A stretch of DNA of 37,733 nt, from the NCBI GenBank assembly GCA_002314755.1, contig DCHC01000051.1:1-37733 (forward strand). The letters run 5' to 3'. The stretch's first letter is position 1, and every line of letters begins with the position of its first letter. The position numbers and the translations under genes are program-made. Positions 24,258-33,409 of this stretch are shown piece by piece. Below the pieces are notes generated by a model. The model searched no databases. It saw nothing but the letters and a program-made list of their open reading frames with translations, and was not told the origin of the DNA. This DNA is from Faecalibacterium sp. UBA1762 (GTDB lineage Bacteria > Bacillota > Clostridia > Oscillospirales > Ruminococcaceae).

Positions 24258-25229
24258 TTACAGAGAAATAGTCTTCGAGATCTCATCCAGCTTGGGATCC
24301 AGGGTCTTTTTCATGGAAAGAGCTTCATTGATGCTATAATCTACAATGGCGTCACTCTTTAAACCCACAACACGATTATAGGAGCCCAACTCCAGCAGCT
24401 CGACCGCGCGATAGCCCATCAGGCTGGCAGTCACGCGATCCCGCACAGAGGGGCTGCCGCCGCGCTGTACATGACCAAGAATCGTGGCACGGCTTTCAAT
24501 ACCGGTCTTTTCCTCGATGATCTTCGCCAGTTCCTGCGAGTGACCTACCCCCTCCGCAACCACAATGATAAAATGCTTTTTACCGGTTTTTTGTACCGCA
24601 ATCATCCGGTCAATGACATCCTTTTGCACATCAAAGGGAATTTCAGGCACCAGACAGGCAATCGCACCAACCGCAATACCCACATTCATGGTCAGATAAC
24701 CGGCGCCGCGTCCCATGAGCTCAATGACCGAGCAGCGGTCATGGGATTGGGTAGTATCCCGCAGCTTATCGATCATCTCAACAGCAGTGTTCATTGCCGT
24801 ATCATAGCCGATGGTGTACTCGGTACAGGCGATATCGTTATCAATGGTGCCGGGCAGACCGATGCATGGAATGCCGTGCTTCGCCAGCTGCATAGCGCCA
24901 CGGAAAGAACCGTCTCCGCCGATTACAACAACAGCATCAATACCAAACTTTTTGCAGGTCTCCGCCGCCTTCTCCTGTCCCTCCGGGGTGGTAAAAGCCT
25001 TGCAGCGTGCCGTATAAAGGGCGGTACCGCCACGGTGGATGATTTCAGATACACTGCGCAGATCCATCTCGCGGATTTCTTCGTTTATCAGACCGTTATA
25101 GCCACGTTCAATACCCACCATCCGAAAGCCTTTCGCTATGCCGGTACGCACCACTGCGCGCACCGCCGCGTTCATGCCGGGGGCATCGCCGCCGCTGGTC
25201 AGTACCCCAATCGTTTTAATTTCTGCCAT
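24258..25229 (-). CDS. pfkA: ATP-dependent 6-phosphofructokinase
   Basis: PfkA phosphorylates fructose 6-phosphate to the 1,6-bisphosphate, the committed step of glycolysis. The 323-residue length is typical of the bacterial ATP-type enzyme. Visible motifs are TSGGDAPGMN (11-20), the ATP-binding GGDGS (104-108), the catalytic TIDND (128-132) and the LGHVQRGGSPS signature. The start at 25229 has GAAAGGA upstream; a longer frame has no ribosome binding site. It follows dnaE, an arrangement conserved in Firmicutes, but has its own promoter. Confidence 0.97.
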   Translation of the reverse strand: MAEIKTIGVLTSGGDAPGMNAAVRAVVRTGIAKGFRMVGIERGYNGLINEEIREMDLRSVSEIIHRGGTALYTARCKAFTTPEGQEKAAETCKKFGIDAVVVIGGDGSFRGAMQLAKHGIPCIGLPGTIDNDIACTEYTIGYDTAMNTAVEMIDKLRDTTQSHDRCSVIELMGRGAGYLTMNVGIAVGAIACLVPEIPFDVQKDVIDRMIAVQKTGKKHFIIVVAEGVGHSQELAKIIEEKTGIESRATILGHVQRGGSPSVRDRVTASLMGYRAVELLELGSYNRVVGLKSDAIVDYSINEALSMKKTLDPKLDEISKTISL

Positions 25230-25320
25230 GATTGACCATTCCTTTCTGACGCCGGTTCCCTGTTTTTCCGGCGCTTTCTGCCGTTGCTTCTTATACGGCA
25301 AAGAAACTTTTCAAGCTCTT

Positions 25321-25349
25321 ATTATACCCATTTTCAAGGAAAAATGCAA
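25321..25349 (-). promoter_or_regulatory. Promoter of pfkA
   Basis: On the minus strand, TTGCAT (25344-25349), a 17-bp spacer and a perfect TATAAT (25321-25326), 92 bp before the start codon. Confidence 0.7.
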
Positions 25350-25430
25350 TGAAAAAACCCGATAATTGTCGCTTTTCGCTTTGCAATATTCCGCAAAAAC
25401 TTTACATTATTGTGTGCGGAGAATTGCCGG

Positions 25431-28400
25431 TTATTTCAGGACAACATTCTCCTTGCCCAAAATATTCTCCAGTTCTTCTATCAAAAGCTTTGTGGGAGAA
25501 ACCCACAGATTTTTGGGGGCAAGCATGTACTTACCGATGCTTTGGTTGTAGATGGTAACCGGGGTGGAGCCCGCAAATATTTCCATCAGATTACATACTC
25601 TGGAAAAAAGGGGACTATCTGTATCCGGCAGCTTAAGATACAGGTTTTTCTGGGCAGTTTTTTTCTCCTCTTCCGGTTTTTCCGCCCCGCCAGCTATCCC
25701 GTCGGGTGGACTCGAAACTGCAGCGGACTGGATGGTATCTGCCAACACCTTGGCGGGTTCATCCTCCTTGACGCTGACCCTGCCGTTCATAACAATTACG
25801 GCATTTTCCGAAATACTATCCATGCAGCTGCGCAGAACCTTGGGAAAAACCACAACCTCCATGCTGCCGGTCAGATCCTCCACAGTCAAAAAGGCCATAG
25901 TTGCGTCCGATTTTGTTGTAAGGTAACGGAACTTGACAATAATACAGACCAGCCTGACGCTCTGCCCGTCCAATTCCTTTCCCTCTTCGCCGGTGATTTG
26001 GTTTACCGTATGGGTATCCACACGGCAAATCAAATCCCGATAGGCGTCCAACGGGTGTCCACTCAGATATAGGCCGCTGATTTCTTTTTCCATCTGCAGC
26101 TTTTCAGACAGAGAATATTCCTGCATATCCGGCATAATAAATTCATTTTCAGTCGGTTTATCTGTGTCTTCCCCGCTCATCACATCAAACAGACTCAACT
26201 GGCCTATCATATTACGCCGGGAATCGTTTTCCACGCTTTTCAGCACCGATTCCAGCGCCGCAATAAGCTTATGCCGGTTAGGCTCCAAACGGTCAAACGC
26301 TCCTGCTTTGATAAAACTTTCCACTGCGCGGCGGTTCAGCTCGGTTCCCTGCAGTCGCTTACAAAAGTCGTAAAGCGAGGTAAAGGGTTTTACTTTCCGT
26401 TCCCGCACGGTACTTTCGATCAGATTTCTACCCACATTTTTCAGGGCTAACAGCCCAAAACGCAGGTTATCTCCTTCCACCGTAAAGCCCAGCTCACTGG
26501 TGTTAATATCGGGAGGCAAGACCTTGATACCTAACCGCTGGCATTCGCCGGTATACTCGATGATCTTATCGGTAACTCCCAACACGCTGGTGAGCAACGC
26601 CGCCATAAACTGACGTGTATGGTGGCACTTTAAAAACGCAGTCTGGTAAGCCACAAAGGCATATGCCGCCGCATGCGATTTGTTAAAGGCGTAACTGGCA
26701 AAGCTGGTCATACTGTCATAAATCTGGTTGGCAATCGCTTTGGAAATGCCGTTATTGACACAGCCACAGCAGGTGTTACCCTCCTCGGTGCTGCCATAGA
26801 TAAACCGCTGGCGTTCCTTGGCCATCACATCGTGTTTTTTCTTAGCCATGGCACGGCGCACCAGATCGGCCTGACCAAAGCTATAGCCCGCCAACTCGCG
26901 GCAGATCTGCATGACCTGCTCCTGATAAACGATACAGCCGTTGGTCACATCCAAAATCGGCCGCAGCTTTTCGGTGGAATAGCTGATCAGTGCCGGATTG
27001 TGACGGTTGCGAATATAGGTAGGGATAGAATCCATCGGTCCGGGACGGTACAGCGAGATGACAGCGATCAAATCCTCCACATCCCGTGGCTTCAGTCCCA
27101 TCAATACCTGTCGCATACCGCCGCTTTCAAACTGGAAAGTACCGCATGTATCCCCGGCGGATAGCATACGAAACACCGCCTCATCATCCATAGGTGCGGT
27201 ATCCACGGAGAAATCGGGATCTGTAGTTTGCCGAATCATCTGTTCAGCATCGTGAATCACAGTCAGAGTGCGCAGACCCAAAAAGTCCATCTTCAAAAGG
27301 CCCAGTTCCTCAATGGTGGTCATGGTAAACTGGGTAATGATCTGTCCGTCCGTACAAGAAAGGGGTACGTATTCTCTTGCCGCCTCACGAGTGATGACCA
27401 CGCCTGCCGCATGGGTAGAAGAATGGCGCGGCATACCTTCCACTTTAATGGAAAGATCTACCAGTTCCTTGACCTGAGCATCCTGGTTGTACAACGCTGC
27501 CAACTCCGGAGATACCTTCAAAGCCTTATCCAGCGTCATTTTCAACTCGGTAGGAACCAGTTTTGCAACCTTATCCACTGCCTGATAGCTCATATCCATC
27601 ACGCGACCCACATCCCGGATCGCCTGCCGGGCAGCCATGGTACCAAAGGTAATGATCTGCGCCACGTGATCCGCGCCGTATTTGCGCACCACGTAATCGA
27701 TAACCTCCTGTCGGCGTTCAAAGCAAAAATCGATATCAAAATCCGGCATACTGACACGCTCGGGATTCAGAAAACGCTCGAACAGCAGATTGTATTTCAT
27801 GGGGTCGATGCCGGTTATTCCGATACAGTAGGCGGCAATACTGCCTGCGCCGCTGCCGCGACCCGGCCCGACGGGGATACCCTGGCTACGGGCATAGTTG
27901 ATAAAGTCAAAGACGATCAGGTAGTAGTTGATATACCCCATCCGGTCTATGACGGAGATTTCATAATCCAGCCGCTGGCGGTACTCCTGCGGCACATTCT
28001 CGCCATACCGTCTGACTAAGCCGGTATAGCACAGATCCATAAAGTATTCCTTGTTGTCCCGACCGTCCGGCGCACAAAAATAAGGCAACTTGGTATTGCC
28101 GAATTCAAAGTTAAAATTGCACATTTCGGCAACCTTGGCGGTATTAGTGCAAGCCTCAGGTACCAGTGAAAACAAATCATACATCTCCTGGGTGGTTTTG
28201 ACATAGAATTCATCGGTACCAAATTCCAACCGATCGGGATCGTTGATGGTTTTGTTGGTAGCAATACAAACTAGAATGCGCTGCATCTTACTGTCTTCTT
28301 TGGTTAGATAGTGGGCGTCATTAGTAGCCACCATGGGAATATCCAGCTGCCGGGCCAACTTAATCAATTCCGGCAGAACCCGCTGCTGCTCTTCCAGGCC

Positions 28401-28949
28401 GTGATCCTGCAGCTCGATATAAAAATGATCCGGACCGAAAAGAGACTGATAATACCTTGCGGTGATGATAGCCTGCTCCCGGTTACCGGCAAGCAAAGCC
28501 TGGGGGATTTCCCCCGCAAGACAGGCAGACAGACAGATCAGTCCCTCATGGTACTGCTCCATCAATTCCCGGTCGATACGGGGTTTGGAGTAAAAGCCCT
28601 CCACAAAACCAGCTGAAACAAGCTTGATCAGGTTCTTGTAGCCGGTCTCATTTTCGCACAGCAGCACCAGATGGTTGGAGTAATCCATCTTGTACACTTT
28701 ATCAAAACGGGTGCGGTTGGCCATATAGACCTCGCAGCCGATAATCGGCTTAATTCCGGCATTTTTACAAGCTTTATAAAAATCCACACAGCCGTACATA
28801 GCGCCATGATCGGTAATCGCTACGGCGGATTGTCCCAAATCTTTGACCCGCTGAACCAGCTTTTCGATCCGGCACGCACCGTCCAGTAAGCTATACTCTG
28901 TATGGATATGCAGATGGACAAAATCTTTCAATCCCGATGCTTCAGACAC
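25431..28949 (-). CDS. dnaE: DNA polymerase III subunit alpha (DnaE)
   Basis: The 1172-residue C-family replicative polymerase has an N-terminal PHP domain (HLHIHTEYSLLDG), the palm with PGRGSGAGS and the metal-binding PDFDIDF acidic motif, then fingers, a helix-hairpin-helix region and a C-terminal OB-fold region (VRLVCIIVKFRYL). In Firmicutes DnaE works alongside PolC, mainly extending primers on the lagging strand. The start is a GTG at 28949 with AAGGAGG about 10 bp upstream, and it overlaps the whiA stop by 8 bp, which implies translational coupling. Confidence 0.97.
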   Translation of the reverse strand: MSEASGLKDFVHLHIHTEYSLLDGACRIEKLVQRVKDLGQSAVAITDHGAMYGCVDFYKACKNAGIKPIIGCEVYMANRTRFDKVYKMDYSNHLVLLCENETGYKNLIKLVSAGFVEGFYSKPRIDRELMEQYHEGLICLSACLAGEIPQALLAGNREQAIITARYYQSLFGPDHFYIELQDHGLEEQQRVLPELIKLARQLDIPMVATNDAHYLTKEDSKMQRILVCIATNKTINDPDRLEFGTDEFYVKTTQEMYDLFSLVPEACTNTAKVAEMCNFNFEFGNTKLPYFCAPDGRDNKEYFMDLCYTGLVRRYGENVPQEYRQRLDYEISVIDRMGYINYYLIVFDFINYARSQGIPVGPGRGSGAGSIAAYCIGITGIDPMKYNLLFERFLNPERVSMPDFDIDFCFERRQEVIDYVVRKYGADHVAQIITFGTMAARQAIRDVGRVMDMSYQAVDKVAKLVPTELKMTLDKALKVSPELAALYNQDAQVKELVDLSIKVEGMPRHSSTHAAGVVITREAAREYVPLSCTDGQIITQFTMTTIEELGLLKMDFLGLRTLTVIHDAEQMIRQTTDPDFSVDTAPMDDEAVFRMLSAGDTCGTFQFESGGMRQVLMGLKPRDVEDLIAVISLYRPGPMDSIPTYIRNRHNPALISYSTEKLRPILDVTNGCIVYQEQVMQICRELAGYSFGQADLVRRAMAKKKHDVMAKERQRFIYGSTEEGNTCCGCVNNGISKAIANQIYDSMTSFASYAFNKSHAAAYAFVAYQTAFLKCHHTRQFMAALLTSVLGVTDKIIEYTGECQRLGIKVLPPDINTSELGFTVEGDNLRFGLLALKNVGRNLIESTVRERKVKPFTSLYDFCKRLQGTELNRRAVESFIKAGAFDRLEPNRHKLIAALESVLKSVENDSRRNMIGQLSLFDVMSGEDTDKPTENEFIMPDMQEYSLSEKLQMEKEISGLYLSGHPLDAYRDLICRVDTHTVNQITGEEGKELDGQSVRLVCIIVKFRYLTTKSDATMAFLTVEDLTGSMEVVVFPKVLRSCMDSISENAVIVMNGRVSVKEDEPAKVLADTIQSAAVSSPPDGIAGGAEKPEEEKKTAQKNLYLKLPDTDSPLFSRVCNLMEIFAGSTPVTIYNQSIGKYMLAPKNLWVSPTKLLIEELENILGKENVVLK

Positions 28950-29877
28950 TTTCCCGGCCCTCCTTTTTCCCGTTGCTGACGCCCTCGGCTAACTCCACCA
29001 ATTTTTTTAACCTGTGGGACAGCCCGCTTTTACTTACCGGCGGCTGCATACCGGCAGCCAGCTCTGCCAAAGAGATATCCGGCTGCGCCAAGCGTGCGGC
29101 GGCAGCTTGCTGCAGTGTCTCCGGCAGTAGCTTTATTCTGCCGTTTTTTTGTAAAATTTCTATCGCTGCCAGTACTCTGACGTTGGCGGCAACAATTTTA
29201 TCAATATTCGCCGTCTCGCAGTTGGTGATGCGATTGGCCTGGTTGCGATAGTTTTTATAGATCTTTTCGTTCATAATATCCATGGCGCAGTGTACCGCGC
29301 CCATGGCTGTGAGCAGATCTTCAATCTGCTCACTGGCACGCAGATAGACCACCTCTGTGCCGTTCTTTCGGCTGCAATGTCCTTCAATGCCCAGCAGCGC
29401 AAGCTTTTCACAAAGCAGTTCCGCTAAACCCGGACGGGGAACCACAAACTCCAGGTGATATTCCTTATTGGGGTCACTGATGGTTCCGGCTGCCAAAAAT
29501 GCGCCTGCCAAAAAACTGCCGGTACAGTCTTCGCACCTCTTAGCACCTTTTTTTTCTCCGTTCGGCACACTGCAGAGCAATTGCACCGCCTGAGCGTAAA
29601 ATGCTTCAAACTCGCTACAGCCTTCCTCTGATGCTGAAAGGCCGGTAAGCTCCCGCCCGTGGCTCCACCACCCGGCACGACGCAATGAAATATTCTGCAC
29701 GGAAAACTCAGCAACAAAATAGTCTGCGATCTCCGGGCTCTCGGTATGTATTTCCAGCTTGCGGGGTGAAAAAGCATAGGAAAAACACGCCGTCCCTACG
29801 CACACTGCACGGTGGCAGCAGCTTTTTTCAAGGCGGCGGTTCATCATTTCCTGTTTGACAGCCGTGGAAAAACTCAT
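28942..29877 (-). CDS. whiA: DNA-binding regulator WhiA
   Basis: The 311-residue protein combines a LAGLIDADG-homing-endonuclease-like N-terminal domain (FLAGAFLAAGTISDP in the middle is its second motif) with a C-terminal helix-turn-helix (LAELAAGMQPPVSKSGLSHRL). WhiA controls sporulation genes in Actinobacteria and affects cell division and chromosome segregation in Bacillus. It starts at the ATG at 29877 with AGAAAGG upstream and overlaps dnaE. Unlike most Firmicutes, yvcK and rapZ do not lie between it and murB. Confidence 0.93.
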   Translation of the reverse strand: MSFSTAVKQEMMNRRLEKSCCHRAVCVGTACFSYAFSPRKLEIHTESPEIADYFVAEFSVQNISLRRAGWWSHGRELTGLSASEEGCSEFEAFYAQAVQLLCSVPNGEKKGAKRCEDCTGSFLAGAFLAAGTISDPNKEYHLEFVVPRPGLAELLCEKLALLGIEGHCSRKNGTEVVYLRASEQIEDLLTAMGAVHCAMDIMNEKIYKNYRNQANRITNCETANIDKIVAANVRVLAAIEILQKNGRIKLLPETLQQAAAARLAQPDISLAELAAGMQPPVSKSGLSHRLKKLVELAEGVSNGKKEGRESV

Positions 29878-29949
29878 AGAACAACCTTTCTGGTATCTAT
29901 TCCGGAAAATGCGCTTCCGAAAAAAGCATCGCCCAAAAACAAAAGCAAG

Positions 29950-30861
29950 CTAACGAACTATGCGAATCTCCCGCTCCAGGGTAAAGCCGGTCTGTTCCTT
30001 TACAACGCGCACAATCTCCTGGGTCAGGGCGACCACCTCCGCACAGCTTGCCCCACCCTTGTTGATGACAAAACCACTGTGCTTTTCACTGACCTGCGCC
30101 CCACCGATAGAAAAACCCTTCAGTCCGCACTGTTCAATCAATGCGGCCGCAAATGCGCCCTCCGGTCTCTTAAAAGTACTGCCGGCACTGGGCCATTCCA
30201 GAGGCTGCTTCTCCTTTCGACGGGCAAAAATTTCTTTCATCTGGACCAAAATCTGGTCAGCATCCCCTTTTTCCAGCCGGAAACTTGCAGATAGAATCAC
30301 CTCGTCGGAATCCTCAAAGCGAGAGTGACGGTACCGGAAATCGCATTCCTCGGCTGAATATTCCTTTATTTCGCCGAGGGGAGTCAGCACCCGTACCGAG
30401 CAAACCACATTCTTCATCTCGCCGCCGTACGCCCCTGCATTCATATAGACCCCGCCGCCCACACTGCCCGGAATACCGTAGGCAAACTGCAAGCCGGTCA
30501 AGCCTTTTTGCTGTACTGCCAGGCAAAGCTTGGAAAGCGGCACCCCGGCTGCAGCCATGCAGGTCGAATCCGTAACCTCCAACGTATCCAGCTTGTTTGT
30601 CAAAATGACAACGCCGTCAAAGCCCCCATCGGCAAACAGTGTATTGGAGCCGCACCCAAGCAGATAAAAACGCAAGCTCTCCTGCCGCGCCAGCCGAACA
30701 GTATCACAAAGCTGCTGTTCATTTTCCGGGCTGCAAAGCAACGCTGCCCTGCCGCCAATGCGAAAGGTCGTCAGCATGGCAAGGGGAGCATCTGTCTCGC
30801 AGCTGATATGCTGCCGGTTTAATTCGGCACAAAGCCGGGCGAAGTGCTGGGTATGGGTCAT
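29950..30861 (-). CDS. murB: UDP-N-acetylenolpyruvoylglucosamine reductase
   Basis: MurB is the FAD enzyme that reduces UDP-GlcNAc-enolpyruvate to UDP-MurNAc in the cytosolic stage of peptidoglycan synthesis. The 303-residue protein has FAD-binding segments TTFRIGGRAA, LGCGSNTLFADGGFDG and AYGIPGSVGGGVYMNAGAYG. It has the catalytic Ser in SAGSTFKRPEG and the C-terminal GGAQVSEKHSGFV block. It starts at the ATG at 30861 with AAAGGAG. It is the middle gene of hprK-glucokinase-murB-whiA-dnaE and is probably co-transcribed. Confidence 0.96.
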   Translation of the reverse strand: MTHTQHFARLCAELNRQHISCETDAPLAMLTTFRIGGRAALLCSPENEQQLCDTVRLARQESLRFYLLGCGSNTLFADGGFDGVVILTNKLDTLEVTDSTCMAAAGVPLSKLCLAVQQKGLTGLQFAYGIPGSVGGGVYMNAGAYGGEMKNVVCSVRVLTPLGEIKEYSAEECDFRYRHSRFEDSDEVILSASFRLEKGDADQILVQMKEIFARRKEKQPLEWPSAGSTFKRPEGAFAAALIEQCGLKGFSIGGAQVSEKHSGFVINKGGASCAEVVALTQEIVRVVKEQTGFTLEREIRIVR

Positions 30862-30903
30862 ACCGTAATACGCTCCTTTAAAAAAATCAAATAAGACCGG
30901 GTT

Positions 30904-30921
30904 ACCCGGCGTAAACCGGGT
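30904..30921 (-). terminator. Hairpin after the glucokinase gene (weak terminator or attenuator)
   Basis: ACCCGG (30904-30909) pairs with CCGGGT (30916-30921). A further CCGGGT at 30897-30902 can compete for the same middle arm. On the minus strand a T-rich stretch follows (T7 near 30880-30886), just before the murB ribosome binding site. It may partly separate murB from the upstream genes. Confidence 0.4.
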
Positions 30922-30924
30922 AGT

Positions 30925-31881
30925 TTAACCCTGACAGCCGAGCAAAGCTGCGCCCACAATACCGGCGTCATTAAACAACTGGGCAGGCACAATTTGAGCA
31001 CGCTTTTCACCGGTACGGGCATATTCCTCCCGGTCCACATAGCTGCGGATGGGGGCTAACAGAATTTCTCCCTGTTTGGAAACACCGCCGCCCACACAGA
31101 CAATCTCCGGCTGGAAGATATTGATCAGATTCGTCAGACCGCAGGCAACATATTCCTGATAATTTTCCAGTATCGCCTTGGCAGTTTTGCTACCCTGAGC
31201 CACTGCATCAAAGACAAAACGGGCATCCACCTTTTCAATGTTCCCGTCCAGCTTTTTCCACAGGGCATCCTCCGGGTTGGCACGAAGCACTGCCTGCATA
31301 TCCTCTGCCAGGGCACGGGCTGAAGCATATTTCTCCCAGCAGCCGCGACGACCGCACATACAGGGGCGACCGTCCTTTACAATGACCATATGGCCCAACT
31401 CGCCGCCTGAATGGTTATATCCGGAGTACAGCTTTCCGTCCAAAATGATACCGGCGCCTACGCCGGTACCCAAAGTAATCATGATAGCGAAGGAAGCACC
31501 CTTTAGCGCACCGGCAGCGTATTCACCGTAAGCTGCGGCGTTGGCGTCGTTTTCCACGTAAACCTTGCAACCCAGCAGCTTTTCCATATCCGGCCCCAAA
31601 TACCAGTTGTGGTAACCAAAGTTTGCGTTAAAACCCACAAAGCCGATGGTAGGATCCACACTACCGGGGGTTCCGATACCCACCCAGGCAAGATCTGCAA
31701 GGGTCAGTCCGTTCTTTTCGACCAATGTACGGCACAAAGCTGCCATATCCGCCTCCACCTGGGCAGCCGGACGGGGCAGTGCGGTGGGACAACTGACGGA
31801 ATCCACCACCTTCAGCTCACTGTTGACCAAACCGGCAGCGATATTGGTGCCGCCTAAATCAATTCCAATATAGTATTCCAT
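30925..31881 (-). CDS. ROK-family glucokinase
   Basis: The 318-residue sugar kinase has an N-terminal phosphate loop GIDLGGTN (5-12), a second ATP motif LGTGVGAGI and the ROK zinc motif CMCGRRGCWE. The motif EL GHM with the conserved Glu and His lies before it. These are the marks of Firmicutes ROK glucokinase (GlcK), which phosphorylates glucose with ATP. It starts at the ATG at 31881 with AAGGAG upstream. Position 57 bp after hprK and before murB suggests co-transcription; glucose as substrate is a family inference. Confidence 0.88.
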   Translation of the reverse strand: MEYYIGIDLGGTNIAAGLVNSELKVVDSVSCPTALPRPAAQVEADMAALCRTLVEKNGLTLADLAWVGIGTPGSVDPTIGFVGFNANFGYHNWYLGPDMEKLLGCKVYVENDANAAAYGEYAAGALKGASFAIMITLGTGVGAGIILDGKLYSGYNHSGGELGHMVIVKDGRPCMCGRRGCWEKYASARALAEDMQAVLRANPEDALWKKLDGNIEKVDARFVFDAVAQGSKTAKAILENYQEYVACGLTNLINIFQPEIVCVGGGVSKQGEILLAPIRSYVDREEYARTGEKRAQIVPAQLFNDAGIVGAALLGCQG

Positions 31882-31938
31882 GGTTTTGCTTCTCCTTATT
31901 CCTTATGTATAAACTGTAAAACAGTATTTTTCAAATTT

Positions 31939-32868
31939 TCAAGTGATGTCGTTCTGCAAGCCAAGGCGCTCCATCAGCTCCTCGGCAGCATTGTAACCCA
32001 TCTTTTTCTGACGGTTACTGATTGCAGCCGCCTCCAGAATGATGGCAAGGTTACGGCCCGGGCGGATCGGGATAACCGATAGCGGCAGCTCCACGCCCAT
32101 AATCTCGGTGGTATCCTTTTCCAGACCGGTCTTACTGTAGCTTTTTTCACCGTCCCATGGCTCCAGCTGAACCACCATATCCACCTTTTCGCTGGGTTTG
32201 ATCGCACCGTCGCCGAAAATACGGGCGATATTCAAGATACCAACACCCCTCAGCTCGACAAAATGGCGAATATTTTCAGGCGCGTTACCCACAATGGATC
32301 GGTCAGAGACCTTTCTCAATTCCACCGCATCATCGGCAATCAAACGATGCCCGCGCTTAACCAGCTCGATGGCGGTCTCACTTTTGCCAACGCCGCTATC
32401 GCCGACAATCAGGATACCTTCGCCGTATACTTCCACCAAAACCCCGTGCCGAGTGATACGGGGTGCAAGCTCCACACTGAGGATAGAGTTCATTGCACTG
32501 ATCAGATGGGTGGTATTCTCCGGCGAGTGTAGCAGCGGGATCTGATATTCCGTGGCAAACTCGATCATCTCATCAAAGATGGGCAAACTTCGGCTGACCA
32601 GAATAGCCGGTGGCTTTAACGCAAACAGTGTGTGGATATGTGCCCGGCGCTCGTTTTCGGAAATTTCCTGCAGATAGGACATCTCCACCATGCCCAAGAC
32701 CTGAATGCGTCCGGTGTCAAAAAACTTATCGTACCCGGTCAGCAGCAGGCCGGGACGGTTGACATCCGCAGAATAAATAGGTATCTCTGCCAGATCCTTA
32801 GGGGTATAGATGACCTCCACATTCAACTGGGCTACCGCCCGTTTTAACGAAGTAGAAAAGGTTTGCAT
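31939..32868 (-). CDS. hprK: HPr kinase/phosphorylase
   Basis: HprK phosphorylates Ser46 of HPr, the signal for CcpA-mediated catabolite repression, and reverses it with phosphate. The start at 32868 has AAGGAACC upstream and gives 309 residues, the usual length. It has an N-terminal regulatory domain, the catalytic His141 in RITRHGVLVEVYG, Walker A GDSGVGKS (156-163) and the HprK signature ELRGVGILNIARIFG. It is the first gene of the minus-strand cluster and has its own promoter divergent from the serCA leader. Confidence 0.96.
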   Translation of the reverse strand: MQTFSTSLKRAVAQLNVEVIYTPKDLAEIPIYSADVNRPGLLLTGYDKFFDTGRIQVLGMVEMSYLQEISENERRAHIHTLFALKPPAILVSRSLPIFDEMIEFATEYQIPLLHSPENTTHLISAMNSILSVELAPRITRHGVLVEVYGEGILIVGDSGVGKSETAIELVKRGHRLIADDAVELRKVSDRSIVGNAPENIRHFVELRGVGILNIARIFGDGAIKPSEKVDMVVQLEPWDGEKSYSKTGLEKDTTEIMGVELPLSVIPIRPGRNLAIILEAAAISNRQKKMGYNAAEELMERLGLQNDIT

Positions 32869-32988
32869 AGCTTGGTTCCTTTCTTTTCTGCGCAGATAGC
32901 GTTTCCGACGCGTACTTCTTTTCCTATATCGGCATTCTGCGCAGCATAACCGCATATTGCTACACCGTTACAGTTTGCCTCATACTAT

Positions 32989-33017
32989 ATTATATCCTTG
33001 CGGCAACCCTTGTGCAA
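32989..33017 (-). promoter_or_regulatory. Promoter of the hprK cluster
   Basis: On the minus strand, TTGCAC (33012-33017), a 17-bp spacer and a perfect TATAAT (32989-32994), giving a leader of about 115 nt. The region between here and the divergent serCA promoter (33018-33109) is AT-rich with no other element I can recognise. Confidence 0.7.
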
Positions 33018-33109
33018 GTTTTTTTGCATTTTATTTGCAGAATCAGATCATTTTGCTCAAAGATATGCGAAACAAAGCCGGATTGGATGATTATCTGAAT
33101 AAAAAAAGC

Positions 33110-33138
33110 TTGACATTGATTTTGGATTGGAGTATACT
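33110..33138 (+). promoter_or_regulatory. Consensus promoter of the serCA leader
   Basis: A perfect TTGACA (33110-33115), a 17-bp spacer and TATACT (33133-33138). Transcription should begin near 33145, about 26 nt before a short ORF and about 265 nt before serC, leaving a long leader. Confidence 0.85.
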
Positions 33139-33170
33139 TCAAAACATAGTATAAAAAAGGGGTCCGCATC

Positions 33171-33287
33171 ATGGCAATGGCAATTTGCAAAATGTCATCA
33201 TCCTGTTCATCCGACACTGCTTGTTCAGTGTGCGGCTGTTTTGTGATGCGTTGCCTTTTGCAGATGCTGAACCGTTTGTGTAAGTAA
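33171..33287 (+). CDS. Ser/Cys-rich leader peptide of serCA
   Basis: This 38-residue ORF starts at an ATG with AAAAAGGGG upstream at good spacing and lies wholly inside the serC leader. It has serines at 9, 10, 11, 13, 14 and 19 and cysteines at 6, 12, 18, 21, 23, 28 and 37, so a third of its residues are Ser or Cys. The run MSSSCSSD (8-15) is what a serine-sensing attenuator would need. Codons 25-29 (33243-33256) also form one arm of a potential antiterminator. No radical-SAM or lanthionine enzyme is nearby, so a modified-peptide precursor is less likely. Confidence 0.7.
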   Translation: MAMAICKMSSSCSSDTACSVCGCFVMRCLLQMLNRLCK

Positions 33288-33361
33288 AATCTTTTACACA
33301 CATCAATCTGTAAATACGGACAGGCAACAGTCACTTAAAGCTGTTGCCTGTCTTTTATTTT
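33243..33361 (+). promoter_or_regulatory. Ribosome-mediated transcription attenuator of serCA
   Basis: Two exclusive pairings are visible. The terminator uses 33319-33330 with 33341-33352. In the alternative, GTTGCCT (33250-33256) pairs with AGGCAAC (33322-33328), and GTGA (33243-33246) pairs with TCAC (33331-33334) across a small internal loop: 11 bp in all, consuming the left terminator arm. A ribosome stalled at the Ser codons (33195-33227) would leave 33243-33256 free and favour antitermination; smooth translation would cover it and favour termination. Minor hairpins lie between, GTGTAA/TTACAC and TTTACA/TGTAAA (33278-33314). No T-box sequence is present. Confidence 0.65.
33319..33361 (+). 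terminator. Attenuator terminator upstream of serC
   Basis: A perfect 12-bp stem, GACAGGCAACAG (33319-33330) with CTGTTGCCTGTC (33341-33352), has a 10-nt loop and is followed by TTTTATTTT. It lies between the leader ORF and serC, where a constitutive terminator would make no sense. Confidence 0.9.
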
Positions 33362-33409
33362 CCCACATAAATAAACACCGGTTCATCCGGAAAACAGGAG
33401 GATACAATT

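Noticed and set aside
27228..28019. Plus-strand 263-codon frame opposite dnaE
   Set aside because: Antisense to the conserved polymerase palm region, so not a gene.
33171..33287. SCIFF/ranthipeptide or other modified-peptide precursor
   Set aside because: The ORF is Cys-rich and about the right size, but no radical-SAM enzyme or exporter is nearby, and it lies inside the serCA leader with its 3' end in the antiterminator.
32990..33334. 114-codon minus-strand frame across the serCA leader
   Set aside because: It runs antisense through the promoter, leader ORF and terminator; no ribosome binding site and no recognisable domain.
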